Below, piece by piece: positions 19,207-28,872 of a stretch of DNA of 64,000 nucleotides. The translations under genes were made by a program, and so were the position numbers. Below the pieces are notes generated by a model. The model was not told the DNA's origin. It made no database searches and saw only the letters and a program-made list of their open reading frames with translations. The stretch spans positions 1 through 64,000 of the forward strand of contig NZ_QICS01000013.1 in NCBI RefSeq assembly GCF_003201285.1. Reading direction: 5' to 3'. Within the stretch, counting starts at the first letter, position 1. The number at the start of each line of letters is the position of its first letter. The stretch comes from Lachnotalea glycerini. GTDB lineage: Bacteria > Bacillota > Clostridia > Lachnospirales > Lachnospiraceae.

Positions 19207-20565
19207 TTATTTTGCAGCTTCTGTTAATATTTGTTGTGCTTGTGTTAAGAATTCCTCAGTAGCCTTCTCGCTGTCTAAGTCACCATAGCGAAGATTTTCA
19301 ACTACAGTTTTTAACATTGCATCTACTTCACCTGCTCCTGATGGGTTTGGTGGGTCAATTGGCTCGGCAATCTTTGTTACTTCTGAAATAAATCCGAACA
19401 CTTTGGCTGAAATAGAATCTACTTTTGCCATTAATTCATCTGCGATTGCGGTGTTAATCGGGATTCCTCTTTCTGCCATTAATACATTATTTGCTTCACT
19501 GCTGTTTGTAAACCAATCTAAGAATTTAGCTGCTTCATCTTTATTCTGAGAGGTTTCAGAAACAGAGAAGAACATACTTGGTTTTAAATATTCAGGCTGT
19601 GCAGATGCATCAGCAGTCGTTGGCCACATACAGATTCCATATTCTCTTTCTGCTGTGTTTGAAATACTGATATACTGATTTGAGAATGAAAAATCATTCC
19701 AAGTAGTCTGGTCAATAATAGGTTTTGTCTCCACTACATCTGGATTCTTTTCTGCTAATAAATCAGGTGAAATACTAAAGTCTGCTTCAGCAAATTTTTG
19801 AACATAGTCAAAATGTTTTTTGATTGCTTCTGTCTTGCCGGCTGTAATATCATCATAAATGTAAACACCCATTGATCTGGCTGTATTTTGTAAAGTTGTA
19901 GTACCACCATCATAAAGAGTTTTTACTCCCGTTTTTTCATAAATGGTTTTACCAAGATCATATAACTCTTCCACAGTTGGTTGAGAAGGAATTTCTACTC
20001 CTGCTTTCTCAACAATTTCTTTATCATAAACCATCATAGGTGCATTGCTTCCTAAACTGATTGCATAGCAGGTATCATCAATTTTACCACTGTCAATAAT
20101 GCTTGAAGGGATGTTTGATGTGTCAATCGTTCCATTATCAATATAAGTTGATAAATTTGCTAACTGATTACTTTTTTGGTATTGGCTTAAATAAGAATAA
20201 TCCATCTGGATAATATCCGGAAGATTTCCACCTGATGCCATTGCGGAAAGTTTATCCCAATATCCTGACCAATCTGTAAATTCTGTTTTGATTTCAACAT
20301 TAGGATTTAATGTCATGTATAAGTCTACTGCTTGCTGCGTTAAATCATTTCTTGTCTGATTCCCCCACCAGCAAAGGCTTAGTGTAACTTTATCTGAGCT
20401 GTCTGTTGTGGCAGCCGTATCTGTTGTGGTACTATCCGTAGTGGTAGTATCAGTTGTTGCTGATTCATCTTTTGTTGATTGTGTTGAGCTCTTACTTGAA
20501 CAACCAGCCATTAAACCTGTAGCCAAAGTAAGCGCAAGTAGCATAGAAACTAACTTTTTCTTCAT
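19207..20565 (-). CDS. Extracellular sugar-binding lipoprotein of ABC transporter
   Basis: About 452 residues with a lipoprotein signal (MKKKLVSMLLALTLATGLMA then the lipobox cysteine in GCSS), a Ser/Thr/Asp linker, and a family-1 extracellular solute-binding fold (KVTLSLCWWGNQTRNDLTQQ and the IIQMDYSYLSQY segment). GGGAGG lies just before the ATG at 20565, so the longer TTG-initiated frame is rejected. It is the first gene of a five-gene operon with two permeases and the GH38 and GH28 enzymes, and is preceded by a good promoter. The substrate is presumably an oligosaccharide containing mannose and/or uronic acid, by inference from the enzymes. Confidence 0.93.
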   Translation of the reverse strand: MKKKLVSMLLALTLATGLMAGCSSKSSTQSTKDESATTDTTTTDSTTTDTAATTDSSDKVTLSLCWWGNQTRNDLTQQAVDLYMTLNPNVEIKTEFTDWSGYWDKLSAMASGGNLPDIIQMDYSYLSQYQKSNQLANLSTYIDNGTIDTSNIPSSIIDSGKIDDTCYAISLGSNAPMMVYDKEIVEKAGVEIPSQPTVEELYDLGKTIYEKTGVKTLYDGGTTTLQNTARSMGVYIYDDITAGKTEAIKKHFDYVQKFAEADFSISPDLLAEKNPDVVETKPIIDQTTWNDFSFSNQYISISNTAEREYGICMWPTTADASAQPEYLKPSMFFSVSETSQNKDEAAKFLDWFTNSSEANNVLMAERGIPINTAIADELMAKVDSISAKVFGFISEVTKIAEPIDPPNPSGAGEVDAMLKTVVENLRYGDLDSEKATEEFLTQAQQILTEAAK

Positions 20566-20599
20566 TTTGATTCCTCCCAATCATTTAGTTTGTAGTCTT

Positions 20600-20628
20600 A
20601 TTATAGTTGCATTTTATACAACAGTAAA
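20600..20628 (-). promoter_or_regulatory. Promoter of the glycan-utilisation operon
   Basis: TTTACT (20623-20628), 17 bases, then TATAAT (20600-20605) on the minus strand, about 35 bases before the lipoprotein start. The weak -35 box beside the divergent YesM/YesN genes fits an activator-dependent promoter. Confidence 0.6.
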
Positions 20629-20739
20629 TTTAAAAAACGGTTATTTATGGTTAAAAAAAACGATATTTTAATTAATTCTTTAAAACGCCTTTACATTCTT
20701 TGTGAATTTTGTATAATTTACAACAAGGAGGTGTTTATT

Positions 20740-22524
20740 TTGCATAAAAATAATTACTATTTCACCGCTTTCCAAAATGTTGCACTCCGCAAAAAAATAA
20801 CTTTAATTGTTATTATATCCCTTTTATTAATTTGTATTTCATTTTTAATTAATTTACATTTTTTAACAAAGCAATATGATAATGATTTATATGATGCTAA
20901 CGCACAGCTTCTTAATAACGTGATAACCAATATTGAATCACAAATGTCAACCATAGCAGATATTTCCAGTTATGTAACTGCTGATACGTCCATTCAGGAG
21001 TCACTTACCTATCTTCTGGATAATCAAGAGAATACCAAAACTGCAATCAGCAGGCGTGATGCTTATGAAGCGCTATATCCTTACATGTTCTCAAATGAAT
21101 ATATCAAATCCATTACTTTAATTACAGATCATGATATTATAACCATGGGAGAAAATTTTCCATCTGCTTTAGTCGACTTGGATACTATGAACAATCAGGC
21201 CATTCAAAATGCAGGAAGGATTTCATGGGAGTCCGGCAAGACTGCAAATCAGTCAACCTATTGTGTTCGTGAAATCAGGGAATTGAAATATGTTAAGCTT
21301 CGAAAGCTTGCTATTTTGTATATCAGAATTGATATGGAGCAAATCATTTCTGACGCTCTTGAGGATGCCGGTTATGCTGCGGATGTCATTGATTTTATTA
21401 TTTTACAGAACAAGGAACAAATCTATCCGAATGAAACATCTATAGATATAAGCTCAATTACATCAGATTGGGATTACGATACCAAATCCTATCATATGGC
21501 TACAATAGACAGTCAGAAAAAATTTATTATTTCTGGCTCTATGCGTTATGTTGACTGGGATTATTATTATCTTCGAGACTATGACCGGATTTTTAACCAT
21601 ATTACAAGAGCCAAATATGCAACCATATTTTATACCATGCTGATATCGATGATTGCATTACTCCTTACTAATTTTAGTGTGCAAAGCATTTTAAAGCATC
21701 TAGATTATCTGGTTGTAAAAATCAGACAGTTTGGAGAAGGAATAACAAAGCCTCCAAAGAAGAACTATAACTACGAAAATCGAACGGATGAAATTGGAAC
21801 ACTGCACCGAAGCTTTGACCAAATGACACATAGTGTTAAAGTGCTGCGTGATGAAAATTATGATAAACAGATTCTCTTAAAGGATACAACGATTAAAATG
21901 CTTGAGCAGCAAATTAACCCACATTTTCTTTATAATACCTTGGACACGATTAATTGGATGGCTCAAATGTATGGTGCAGACGATATTTCTACTATGGCTC
22001 TTTCCCTTGGAAATCTGTTTCGTGTCTCCATCTCACAAAATAACGATCTGATTCATTTAGAAACAGAGCTTGATTTTTTAAATAATTATATTCAAATACA
22101 GAAAATTCGATTCAAAGAACGCTTGCAATTTGAAATATCAATTCCGAAACAATACTATCAAATATTTATACCTAAATTGTGCATTCAGCCTTTAGTTGAA
22201 AATGCATTAATCCATGCAATGGAGCATAGCGATGAGACTTGTAACATAGAGCTTTCTATCGAAGAAGAAGAAAACAAGTACTTATTAAAGGTTTCGAATA
22301 CAGGCTCTGCTTTCGAGGATGACCTGCTTGAAAAAATTGAGCAGCATACACTAAAACCCGAAGGCAGTGGAGTCGGTTTGACCAATATCAGTTCAAGAAT
22401 CAAGCTTATCTATGGAACAGAATACGGTCTATCCTTTTATAACAAAAATGGATATGCCATTGTTGTTTTGTCAATACCAAAAGAGTATTCAAAGGAACAT
22501 AACAACAGCTTTCAAACAACCTAA
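20740..22524 (+). CDS. YesM-type sensor histidine kinase
   Basis: About 594 residues from a TTG start at 20740, chosen because AAGGAGG ends 8 bases upstream; the ATG at 20647 has no ribosome site. Transmembrane helices at about 20-42 and 294-315 enclose an extracellular sensor region of about 250 residues, followed by HAMP and the His_kinase domain (QINPHFLYNTL with the phospho-histidine, about residue 395) and a HATPase (PLVENALIHA, GSGVGLTNI). Such kinases sense extracellular sugar, often through a binding protein, and phosphorylate an AraC-type regulator. It is divergent from the sugar ABC operon and cotranscribed with the response regulator 26 bases downstream. Confidence 0.93.
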   Translation: MHKNNYYFTAFQNVALRKKITLIVIISLLLICISFLINLHFLTKQYDNDLYDANAQLLNNVITNIESQMSTIADISSYVTADTSIQESLTYLLDNQENTKTAISRRDAYEALYPYMFSNEYIKSITLITDHDIITMGENFPSALVDLDTMNNQAIQNAGRISWESGKTANQSTYCVREIRELKYVKLRKLAILYIRIDMEQIISDALEDAGYAADVIDFIILQNKEQIYPNETSIDISSITSDWDYDTKSYHMATIDSQKKFIISGSMRYVDWDYYYLRDYDRIFNHITRAKYATIFYTMLISMIALLLTNFSVQSILKHLDYLVVKIRQFGEGITKPPKKNYNYENRTDEIGTLHRSFDQMTHSVKVLRDENYDKQILLKDTTIKMLEQQINPHFLYNTLDTINWMAQMYGADDISTMALSLGNLFRVSISQNNDLIHLETELDFLNNYIQIQKIRFKERLQFEISIPKQYYQIFIPKLCIQPLVENALIHAMEHSDETCNIELSIEEEENKYLLKVSNTGSAFEDDLLEKIEQHTLKPEGSGVGLTNISSRIKLIYGTEYGLSFYNKNGYAIVVLSIPKEYSKEHNNSFQTT

Positions 22525-22550
22525 AATTATTGTGAGGAGATATCATAAGC

Positions 22551-24086
22551 ATGCTAAGACTAATGATCGTTGATGATGAAGAAATAATTCGTACTGCTAT
22601 ATCTAAGATGATAGATTTTACATCCTTAGGCTATGAACTGATTGCAACTGCCAAAAACGGAATGGAGGCATTTGACATTATTTGTGACAGTTATCCAGAT
22701 GTAATCATTACGGATATAAAAATGCCCATTCTAAATGGGCTTGAGCTGATTGAAAGAGCATATAATTTAGATATCGGAATCAATTATATTATTTTATCAG
22801 GATATGGAGAATTTGAATATGCCAAACAGGCCATGAAATATGGTGTTCAGCATTTTCTCTTGAAGCCCACCAATAAGCAAGAACTGATTAATGCATTAAT
22901 TGAAATACATGACAGCCGCAATGAGGTACAGGAAAAACAGCGTCTTCAGCAGCAGCATATATTGCAAAAGGTACGTTTTCCGATGGAGCAATGCTTTTTA
23001 ATGGAGTCTTTGGAATGGCAGCAGGATTTTTCCCAATGCTTTCAAAAATATGACCAATTATTGTCGTTTCCAAGCCACTGCCTACATGCTTGTATCTGTA
23101 CCTTTATAGAAGATAACAATTTAAATGCCTTCTTAAAGGATATCAATAAAATGTTAGAAAAAAATCACATCACACAGTTTTTTCCGATTATCTCAGTAAA
23201 AAACACCGTAATCCTGATTATAAACGTGGAAACTTTAAACATTCAGACGAAGTTGCAGGAGTTTATTGAAAATCGAACTTATCCATCGCAGGCCGTATCG
23301 TTTCAGGCTGCCTTTATGCACTTTCATAACGTCTTTGAACTATATCAGTCAATCATAGAAAAGATTTCACGCTTTAGCCAGATTTTATTATTTGATTCTT
23401 CTCTTGTTGCATATGAAATCAGAAATAATTTGACTTCACCCTGGCGCTTAAAAGAACTGGAAAATATTATTAAAAGCTCTTCTAATGAAATGGAGTTCGA
23501 GGAAATTTTAAACACTACCTTTTCAACCTCCATTAACTTAGAAGCCGCCAAGAAAATATCCATCGAACTGTTTCTTATGCAAAATTCCTCTGTTACAGAA
23601 TACTCTCTTGATATGGCTTGTGATTTCTTTCGAAAAATATATTCCTGTACTTCCACACAGGCAATTTATGAGATGCTACGCGACGTTTTGTCCACCTCCC
23701 TGCAAGAACAGCTCTCGCTTGATAGTAAACAAAAATCTTATATCCCTCTTTTAAAGAATTACGTAAACAATCATTTAGACGCTGAATATTTATCCCTGAA
23801 ATGGCTTGCTGAAAATTATTTATATATCAGTGTCGGCTATTTAAGCAAGCAATTTGTCAAGGAAGAAGGTGAACGTTTTTCCGATTATCTGAATCGAATC
23901 CGTATGGAGGAGGCAAAAAAACTGCTGGCACTCTACAGCAACGACAATATCAAAAGCATCGCCAAGCAGGTAGGCTTTGGAAACAGTCCCCATTATTTCA
24001 GTCAGGTTTTTAAAAAATATGTTGGCTGTACTCCAAGTGAATTTTGGGAAACTTCGAAAACAGAGCATGTGCATAAATCACTTTGA
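22551..24086 (+). CDS. YesN-type response regulator (REC + AraC HTH)
   Basis: The 511-residue protein has a receiver domain (acidic pocket VDDEE, phospho-acceptor in DVIITDIKMP, LKP lysine) at about 1-125, a middle region of about 270 residues without a clear motif, and a C-terminal AraC/XylS pair of helix-turn-helices (about 405-505, including IAKQVGFGNSPHYFSQVFKK). It probably activates the divergent sugar-uptake operon when phosphorylated by the preceding kinase. Gene adjacency and family precedent support this; the binding site was not identified. Confidence 0.93.
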   Translation: MLRLMIVDDEEIIRTAISKMIDFTSLGYELIATAKNGMEAFDIICDSYPDVIITDIKMPILNGLELIERAYNLDIGINYIILSGYGEFEYAKQAMKYGVQHFLLKPTNKQELINALIEIHDSRNEVQEKQRLQQQHILQKVRFPMEQCFLMESLEWQQDFSQCFQKYDQLLSFPSHCLHACICTFIEDNNLNAFLKDINKMLEKNHITQFFPIISVKNTVILIINVETLNIQTKLQEFIENRTYPSQAVSFQAAFMHFHNVFELYQSIIEKISRFSQILLFDSSLVAYEIRNNLTSPWRLKELENIIKSSSNEMEFEEILNTTFSTSINLEAAKKISIELFLMQNSSVTEYSLDMACDFFRKIYSCTSTQAIYEMLRDVLSTSLQEQLSLDSKQKSYIPLLKNYVNNHLDAEYLSLKWLAENYLYISVGYLSKQFVKEEGERFSDYLNRIRMEEAKKLLALYSNDNIKSIAKQVGFGNSPHYFSQVFKKYVGCTPSEFWETSKTEHVHKSL

Positions 24087-24203
24087 AATAGTATTTGAAT
24101 CGATTTATTACAAAGATTTTACAAAGATTATATATAAATTTTATGTCATTCATCTATAATAAATCAATCGATAAAAATAGTTAAAAAAGGGGATTGCGTT
24201 ATT

Positions 24204-25829
24204 ATGAATAAAAAATTATTATCTTTCATTTTGACAGGAACCATACTGTTGGTACAATTAACAGGTTGTATGGGAAAAACTGTTGAAAGTAACTCAAATA
24301 CGACTGTCGAAACTTCGCAAAGTGTCAATGAAGGACAAAATACCGAAGCAGCAGACAAACTAAAGTATGTCTTTTTGTTAATAGGTGATGGCATGAGCAC
24401 ACCGCAAATTCAGCTCACCAATTATTATCTAAATGCAGTGTCAAATACTAACAATACTGCCACGGCCAATGGTACAGAAATTTTAACAAGTGAAAATCGT
24501 TTATCAATGTTAAACTTCCCTGTTGCAGGTTTTGCACAAACCTTTGACAGCACATCCTTTGCTCCTGATTCTGCTTCTACTGCCACTTCAATTGCAACAG
24601 GAAATAAAACCAGTAGCGGCAGTCTGAATGTAAATGAAGATTGTACTGTAGAATATAAAACAATCTGCGAACAGTTAAAGTCACAGAAAAATTATAAAGT
24701 CGGTATTGTAACATCGGTTAATATTAATCATGCCACTCCGGCTGCCTTTTATGCACATCAACCATCTCGAACGAATTATTATGAAATTGGATTAGAGCTA
24801 ATCAAAAGTAATTTTGATTATTTTGCTGGCGGTGCATTAAAACTTCCAACCGGCACTTATAATGATCAAGAAGAATTATATGAAATAGCGATGAAACAAG
24901 GGTTTCGAGTTATTCGAACACAAAAAGCTGCAAGCGCCTTAACTGCCAAAGATGGTAAAGCAATTGTCATTGCACAAAAATTAGCAGATTATAATACTTT
25001 ATCTTATGAAATAGATCGTGAGACTGATGAATGGTCACTTGCCGATTACGTGGAAAAAGGAATTGAAGTGTTAAATAACGATAACGGATTTTTTATGATG
25101 GTGGAAGGAGGGAAAATAGACTGGGCATGTCATGCAAATGATGCAGCCTCTGTCATTAATGAAACAATTGCTTTTGACCGTGCAGTCGAAAAAGCAATCG
25201 AGTTCTATAACAGCCACCCGGATGAAACATTAATAATTGTAACCGGAGATCATGAAACAGGTGGTTTAACTATTGGGTTTGCTGGTACCAACTATGATAC
25301 TTTCCTGGCAAATTTTGAAAATCAGAAAATTTCATATGCCAAATTTAATTCTGAGTATGTACCATCCTACAAAGAAAATAACATTAGTTTTGACGAGGTT
25401 ATGAAAGATATCAAAGCCCTATTTGGATTAGAAGCCCCAACAAATAGCAGTGAAATAAAAACAAATATAATAGATAGTGCTGATTCTCATCCTGAATCTG
25501 CGGAGGATGGATTATTAGTCTTGACGCAATATGAGTATAACAAATTAAAGGAAGCCTATGAAACAACAATGGAACGAACCGGTAATGAAACTGAATTTGA
25601 ACAAGAAGAGTATGAAAAATATGGCAGTTATGAACCTCTTACCGTTACTATTACACATATTTTAAACAATAAAAGTGGTGTTAACTTTGGTTCTTATTCT
25701 CATACTGGTCTCCCCGTAGCTGTCTTTGCAAAGGGAGTTGGAGCCGAACAATTTATTGGCTATTATGATAATACTGACATCTATCATAAGCTTGCAGCGC
25801 TAACAGGAATAAAGCAACAGGAACAATAA
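24204..25829 (+). CDS. Alkaline phosphatase (PhoA family) lipoprotein
   Basis: The 541-residue protein begins with a lipoprotein signal ending LTGC (about residue 22). The PhoA fold shows metal ligands in LLIGDGMSTPQIQ, the nucleophile serine in PDSASTATSIATG, VNINHATPAAFYAHQ, VEGGKIDWACHAND, TGDHETGG and a final SYSHTG histidine. It should hydrolyse phosphomonoesters at the outer membrane face. It lies about 117 bases after the YesN gene in the same direction and may release phosphate from substituted glycans, although this functional link to the sugar locus is inference. Confidence 0.93.
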   Translation: MNKKLLSFILTGTILLVQLTGCMGKTVESNSNTTVETSQSVNEGQNTEAADKLKYVFLLIGDGMSTPQIQLTNYYLNAVSNTNNTATANGTEILTSENRLSMLNFPVAGFAQTFDSTSFAPDSASTATSIATGNKTSSGSLNVNEDCTVEYKTICEQLKSQKNYKVGIVTSVNINHATPAAFYAHQPSRTNYYEIGLELIKSNFDYFAGGALKLPTGTYNDQEELYEIAMKQGFRVIRTQKAASALTAKDGKAIVIAQKLADYNTLSYEIDRETDEWSLADYVEKGIEVLNNDNGFFMMVEGGKIDWACHANDAASVINETIAFDRAVEKAIEFYNSHPDETLIIVTGDHETGGLTIGFAGTNYDTFLANFENQKISYAKFNSEYVPSYKENNISFDEVMKDIKALFGLEAPTNSSEIKTNIIDSADSHPESAEDGLLVLTQYEYNKLKEAYETTMERTGNETEFEQEEYEKYGSYEPLTVTITHILNNKSGVNFGSYSHTGLPVAVFAKGVGAEQFIGYYDNTDIYHKLAALTGIKQQEQ

Positions 25830-25931
25830 TGTTGGAACACTTTTGAATATACGCTTTTTATCTAATTAGTAAACCATATTTAGGACTGCCGTAATCATTT
25901 CACAGCAGCCCTCTTGTCTTTAGATATCTTT

Positions 25932-26621
25932 CTATGCCATACTCTTTTGGTCTGTCGCAAAGCTCTTAACATAGGTAATGGCATGTGCTACAGGCGGAAT
26001 TGCTATTATGATTAATGTAAGGATGCCCTCTGCTCCTATCGTAACGCCATTATAGACCAAGGAATATGCAAGCGGAGACATCGTTTCAGGCGCATACATC
26101 CCGAAGAAAATCACTCCGGACAATACAGAACAGAAATATCTTCCCAATACACCAAGTGTATAACCCTTTAATAATCCATGCTTTTTGTTTGAAAATAAGC
26201 CTGAAAGTCCCAATGCTCCAAAGGCAAATATGTAATCTAAAAGCATTTGCGGCAGACTAATAATATAGGGATCAATAATCAATTGCAAAAACGCATAGGC
26301 AACACTTGTCATAAGTCCTATCTTAATACCATACCAATAACCAATCAGGCAAATAAACAGCATGCTCATTAAAGTAACCGAACCGCCCATAGGCAGCTTA
26401 AAAATCTTGATGGTAGAAGTAACCATCGCCAATGCCATTGCTAAACCTGCGAACACAATGGACTTGGTATTCATGCGCTTTTTGTTCTCACTTTTACCAA
26501 TAAAGCCTGCTGCTATCACTAACGCAAGCATCGCGAGTACTAAAACTGTATAACCTGCTGTTGTAATGGAATACGTTGTGGTTCCCCACTGATCCACTAC
26601 CTTTGTTACAAAAAATGACAT
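25932..26621 (-). CDS. thiT: Thiamine ECF transporter substrate-binding subunit (ThiT-type)
   Basis: A 229-residue membrane protein with six predicted helices. The central KIFKLPMGGSVTLMSML segment resembles the thiamine-binding loop of ThiT. The first 45 residues form an extra N-terminal helix not usual in short ThiT proteins. A TPP riboswitch sits directly upstream, which strongly supports thiamine as substrate. The ECF ATPases and T subunit are not in the window, so it presumably shares a common energising module. Confidence 0.88.
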   Translation of the reverse strand: MSFFVTKVVDQWGTTTYSITTAGYTVLVLAMLALVIAAGFIGKSENKKRMNTKSIVFAGLAMALAMVTSTIKIFKLPMGGSVTLMSMLFICLIGYWYGIKIGLMTSVAYAFLQLIIDPYIISLPQMLLDYIFAFGALGLSGLFSNKKHGLLKGYTLGVLGRYFCSVLSGVIFFGMYAPETMSPLAYSLVYNGVTIGAEGILTLIIIAIPPVAHAITYVKSFATDQKSMA

Positions 26622-26651
26622 AAAAAAACCTCCTTAAGTAATAAAAACTTG

Positions 26652-26752
26652 AAGGGGGCTGCTTTGGTGTGCTTCCTTACGCCGGTATTACCCGGTTCAA
26701 GTCATGAGGGTCCGTACAAATTAGTACCGTCTCAGCCAAAGGCTCCCCTAGC
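26652..26752 (-). ncRNA. TPP (THI-box) riboswitch
   Basis: On the minus strand the leader has the conserved THI elements in order: GGGGAGCC, GCTGAGA, a variable stem (GGTACTAATTTGTACGG), ACCCT, then GAACCGGGTAATACCGGCG and a closing GCAGCCCC. It ends about 30 bases before the thiT start codon and should shut down expression when thiamine pyrophosphate is abundant. Confidence 0.95.
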
Positions 26753-26984
26753 ATAATGAATGCTATTAAATTGCTTTACGATTACTATACTGTTATTTTT
26801 ATAAAATGTCAATGTTCTAACTTCTATTTATAATAAATATTTTATTATGGTAAATAATATATGAAAAGTAAAGGCACTTCAAAATTCTTTAAGAATTTGC
26901 TGCTTTCATTATTCTAAAAAAACGTTTATAATACTTAGGAAGTAACGCATTACTAAAATGTTCCATTACAAGGAGGAAATAACT

Positions 26985-28001
26985 TTGAAGCTTTTATCTA
27001 TAGCAATTCCTTGCTATAATTCGGAAAACTACATGAAAAAATGCATTGACTCACTCCTCATCGGCGGTGAAGATGTCGAAATTGTCATTGTTGACGATGG
27101 ATCATCCGATCATACTGCACAAATTGCGGATGAATATGCTGCCGCCAATCCTACTATCATCAAAGTAATTCATCAGGAAAACGGTGGACATGGTGAAGCT
27201 GTAAACACTGGTATCAAAAACGCATCTGGACTCTATTTTAAGGTAGTAGACAGTGATGACTGGGTAAATGATGCAGCTTATTATAAAATACTTGAGACGC
27301 TTAGAAATGTCGTGGGAGGTAATCAGACTCTGGACATGCTGATCAGCAATTTTGTCTATGAAAAGCAAGGCGCTGCACATAAGAAGATCATGAGTTATAA
27401 AACTGCATTTCCACAGGATGTAATCTTTACATGGAACGACGTAAAACATTTCTATAAGGGGCAATATATTCTGATGCACTCTGTTATTTATCGTACACAA
27501 CTATTGCTCGACTGCGGCTTGGAGCTTCCTAAGCATACCTTTTATGTCGATAATTTATTCGTATATCAGCCATTACCCTATGTTAAAACAATGTATTATT
27601 TGAATGTCAATTTTTATAGATATTTTATCGGACGTGATGACCAATCCGTACACGAAAGCGTTATGATTAACCGAATTGATCAGCAAATTCGTGTAAACAA
27701 GCTTATGATAGACTCCTATGATGTATATAAGCTAAGCAACAAAAAGCTTCGCCATTACATGATAAGTTACATTGATATCATTACAACCGTTTCGTCTATT
27801 CTGTTGATTCGTTCCGGAACAGATGAAAATTTTGAAAAAAAGAAAGAACTTTGGAGATATCTCAAAAAGCAAAACAAACATCTTTACTATAAACTGCGCT
27901 TTGGATTACTTGGTCGTTATGTAAACCTACCCGGTAAAAGTGGACGCAAAGTATCAATTGCTGGCTATAAGCTGACGCAAAAATTCTTTGGCTTTAATTA
28001 A
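26985..28001 (+). CDS. Family 2 glycosyltransferase
   Basis: About 339 residues. The GT-A core shows LLSIAIPCYNSENYMKKCID, the nucleotide-binding VDDGSSD and ENGGHGEAVNTGI, and the DxD-type metal site VDSDDW, in the order of EpsJ-like enzymes. I favour a TTG start at 26985, 8 bases after AAGGAGG, over the ATG at 26958 that lacks a ribosome site. It has no transmembrane anchor. It is a monocistronic unit ending at a strong hairpin terminator. The acceptor (lipid-linked glycan or cell-wall polymer) cannot be told. Confidence 0.88.
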   Translation: MKLLSIAIPCYNSENYMKKCIDSLLIGGEDVEIVIVDDGSSDHTAQIADEYAAANPTIIKVIHQENGGHGEAVNTGIKNASGLYFKVVDSDDWVNDAAYYKILETLRNVVGGNQTLDMLISNFVYEKQGAAHKKIMSYKTAFPQDVIFTWNDVKHFYKGQYILMHSVIYRTQLLLDCGLELPKHTFYVDNLFVYQPLPYVKTMYYLNVNFYRYFIGRDDQSVHESVMINRIDQQIRVNKLMIDSYDVYKLSNKKLRHYMISYIDIITTVSSILLIRSGTDENFEKKKELWRYLKKQNKHLYYKLRFGLLGRYVNLPGKSGRKVSIAGYKLTQKFFGFN

Positions 28002-28030
28002 TAGTGTATTATAGCGTTCTATATCTATAA

Positions 28031-28075
28031 ATTCAAAAAGGTTCAGATTTTCATAATCTGAACCTTTTTGAATCA
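28031..28075. terminator. Bidirectional intrinsic terminator between convergent genes
   Basis: A near-perfect 19-bp stem (AAAAAGGTTCAGATT pairing with AATCTGAACCTTTTT, plus flanking ATTC/GAAT) with a 5-6 base loop. Oligo-A and oligo-T flanks make it active in both directions, between the converging glycosyltransferase and PAP2 genes. Confidence 0.9.
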
Positions 28076-28106
28076 ATCTACTTTTGTATCGGAAATAAGA
28101 ATAGCA

Positions 28107-28778
28107 TTAGAATACCGTTCCCTGATACTCTTCTTGCTCTTTCTCGTCTGAAAATACAAATCCATTTCTATAAACTAAGGAATAAAATCCTCCTGCCATG
28201 ATAAATGCTGTTATTACATCAAACATAGAATGTTGCTTCAAAAATACTGTTGACATAATAATGAACGACATTAGGATAAAGGATGCAGTATGAAGCCCTT
28301 TTTTATTTTTTAATCTCTCACTTTTAATAATCGCCAAGTGAGTTCCTATTGAATTATATACATGAATACTTGGAAAAAGGTTCGTTGGCGTATCTGTGCG
28401 ATATAAAGCCTGAACCATTTGTGTAAAAATATTATCCCTTGCAAACACCTCTGGTCTTAACTGATGTCCATTTGGATACACCGTCGATATGAGCAAAAAG
28501 ATAGTCATACCGATAAACATGAATACACACATCTTATAATAACTTTTTATATCACAAAAGAAAAAATATAAAAAGGTTACAGCTACATAGCCAAACCAGA
28601 GCATGTATGGAATGACAAATACTTCAATAAAAGGGATTTTATCATCAATGCTCATATGGATAACATGGTAGTTCTTTACTACGTGCTTCTCTAAATACAT
28701 GAACCACGGTAAATAAATAAAAGCATATAACCAAGTCACTGCATGCTTATACTTTTTTATAAAATCCATAAATTTCAT
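28107..28778 (-). CDS. PAP2-superfamily membrane phosphatase
   Basis: About 223 residues with five or six hydrophobic helices. The lipid-phosphatase signature appears as LFPSIHVYNS and, about 40 residues later, FLKQHSMFDVI, the histidine-containing motifs of inositol-phosphorylceramide synthase-like PAP2 proteins. It should hydrolyse or transfer phosphate on a lipid such as undecaprenyl or phosphatidyl phosphate. The ATG at 28778 follows GAAAGG at a good distance; an in-frame GTG at 28808 is less likely. It lies before a lipid kinase gene in the same direction, so both may act on membrane lipids. Confidence 0.85.
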   Translation of the reverse strand: MKFMDFIKKYKHAVTWLYAFIYLPWFMYLEKHVVKNYHVIHMSIDDKIPFIEVFVIPYMLWFGYVAVTFLYFFFCDIKSYYKMCVFMFIGMTIFLLISTVYPNGHQLRPEVFARDNIFTQMVQALYRTDTPTNLFPSIHVYNSIGTHLAIIKSERLKNKKGLHTASFILMSFIIMSTVFLKQHSMFDVITAFIMAGGFYSLVYRNGFVFSDEKEQEEYQGTVF

Positions 28779-28872
28779 AAATACCAACCTTTCAATGTTG
28801 AAACACACCTATCTTGGATTATAGCATACTGCTTTTTTATAAACAACCTATTCCAAACATCTTAATAAAGTC

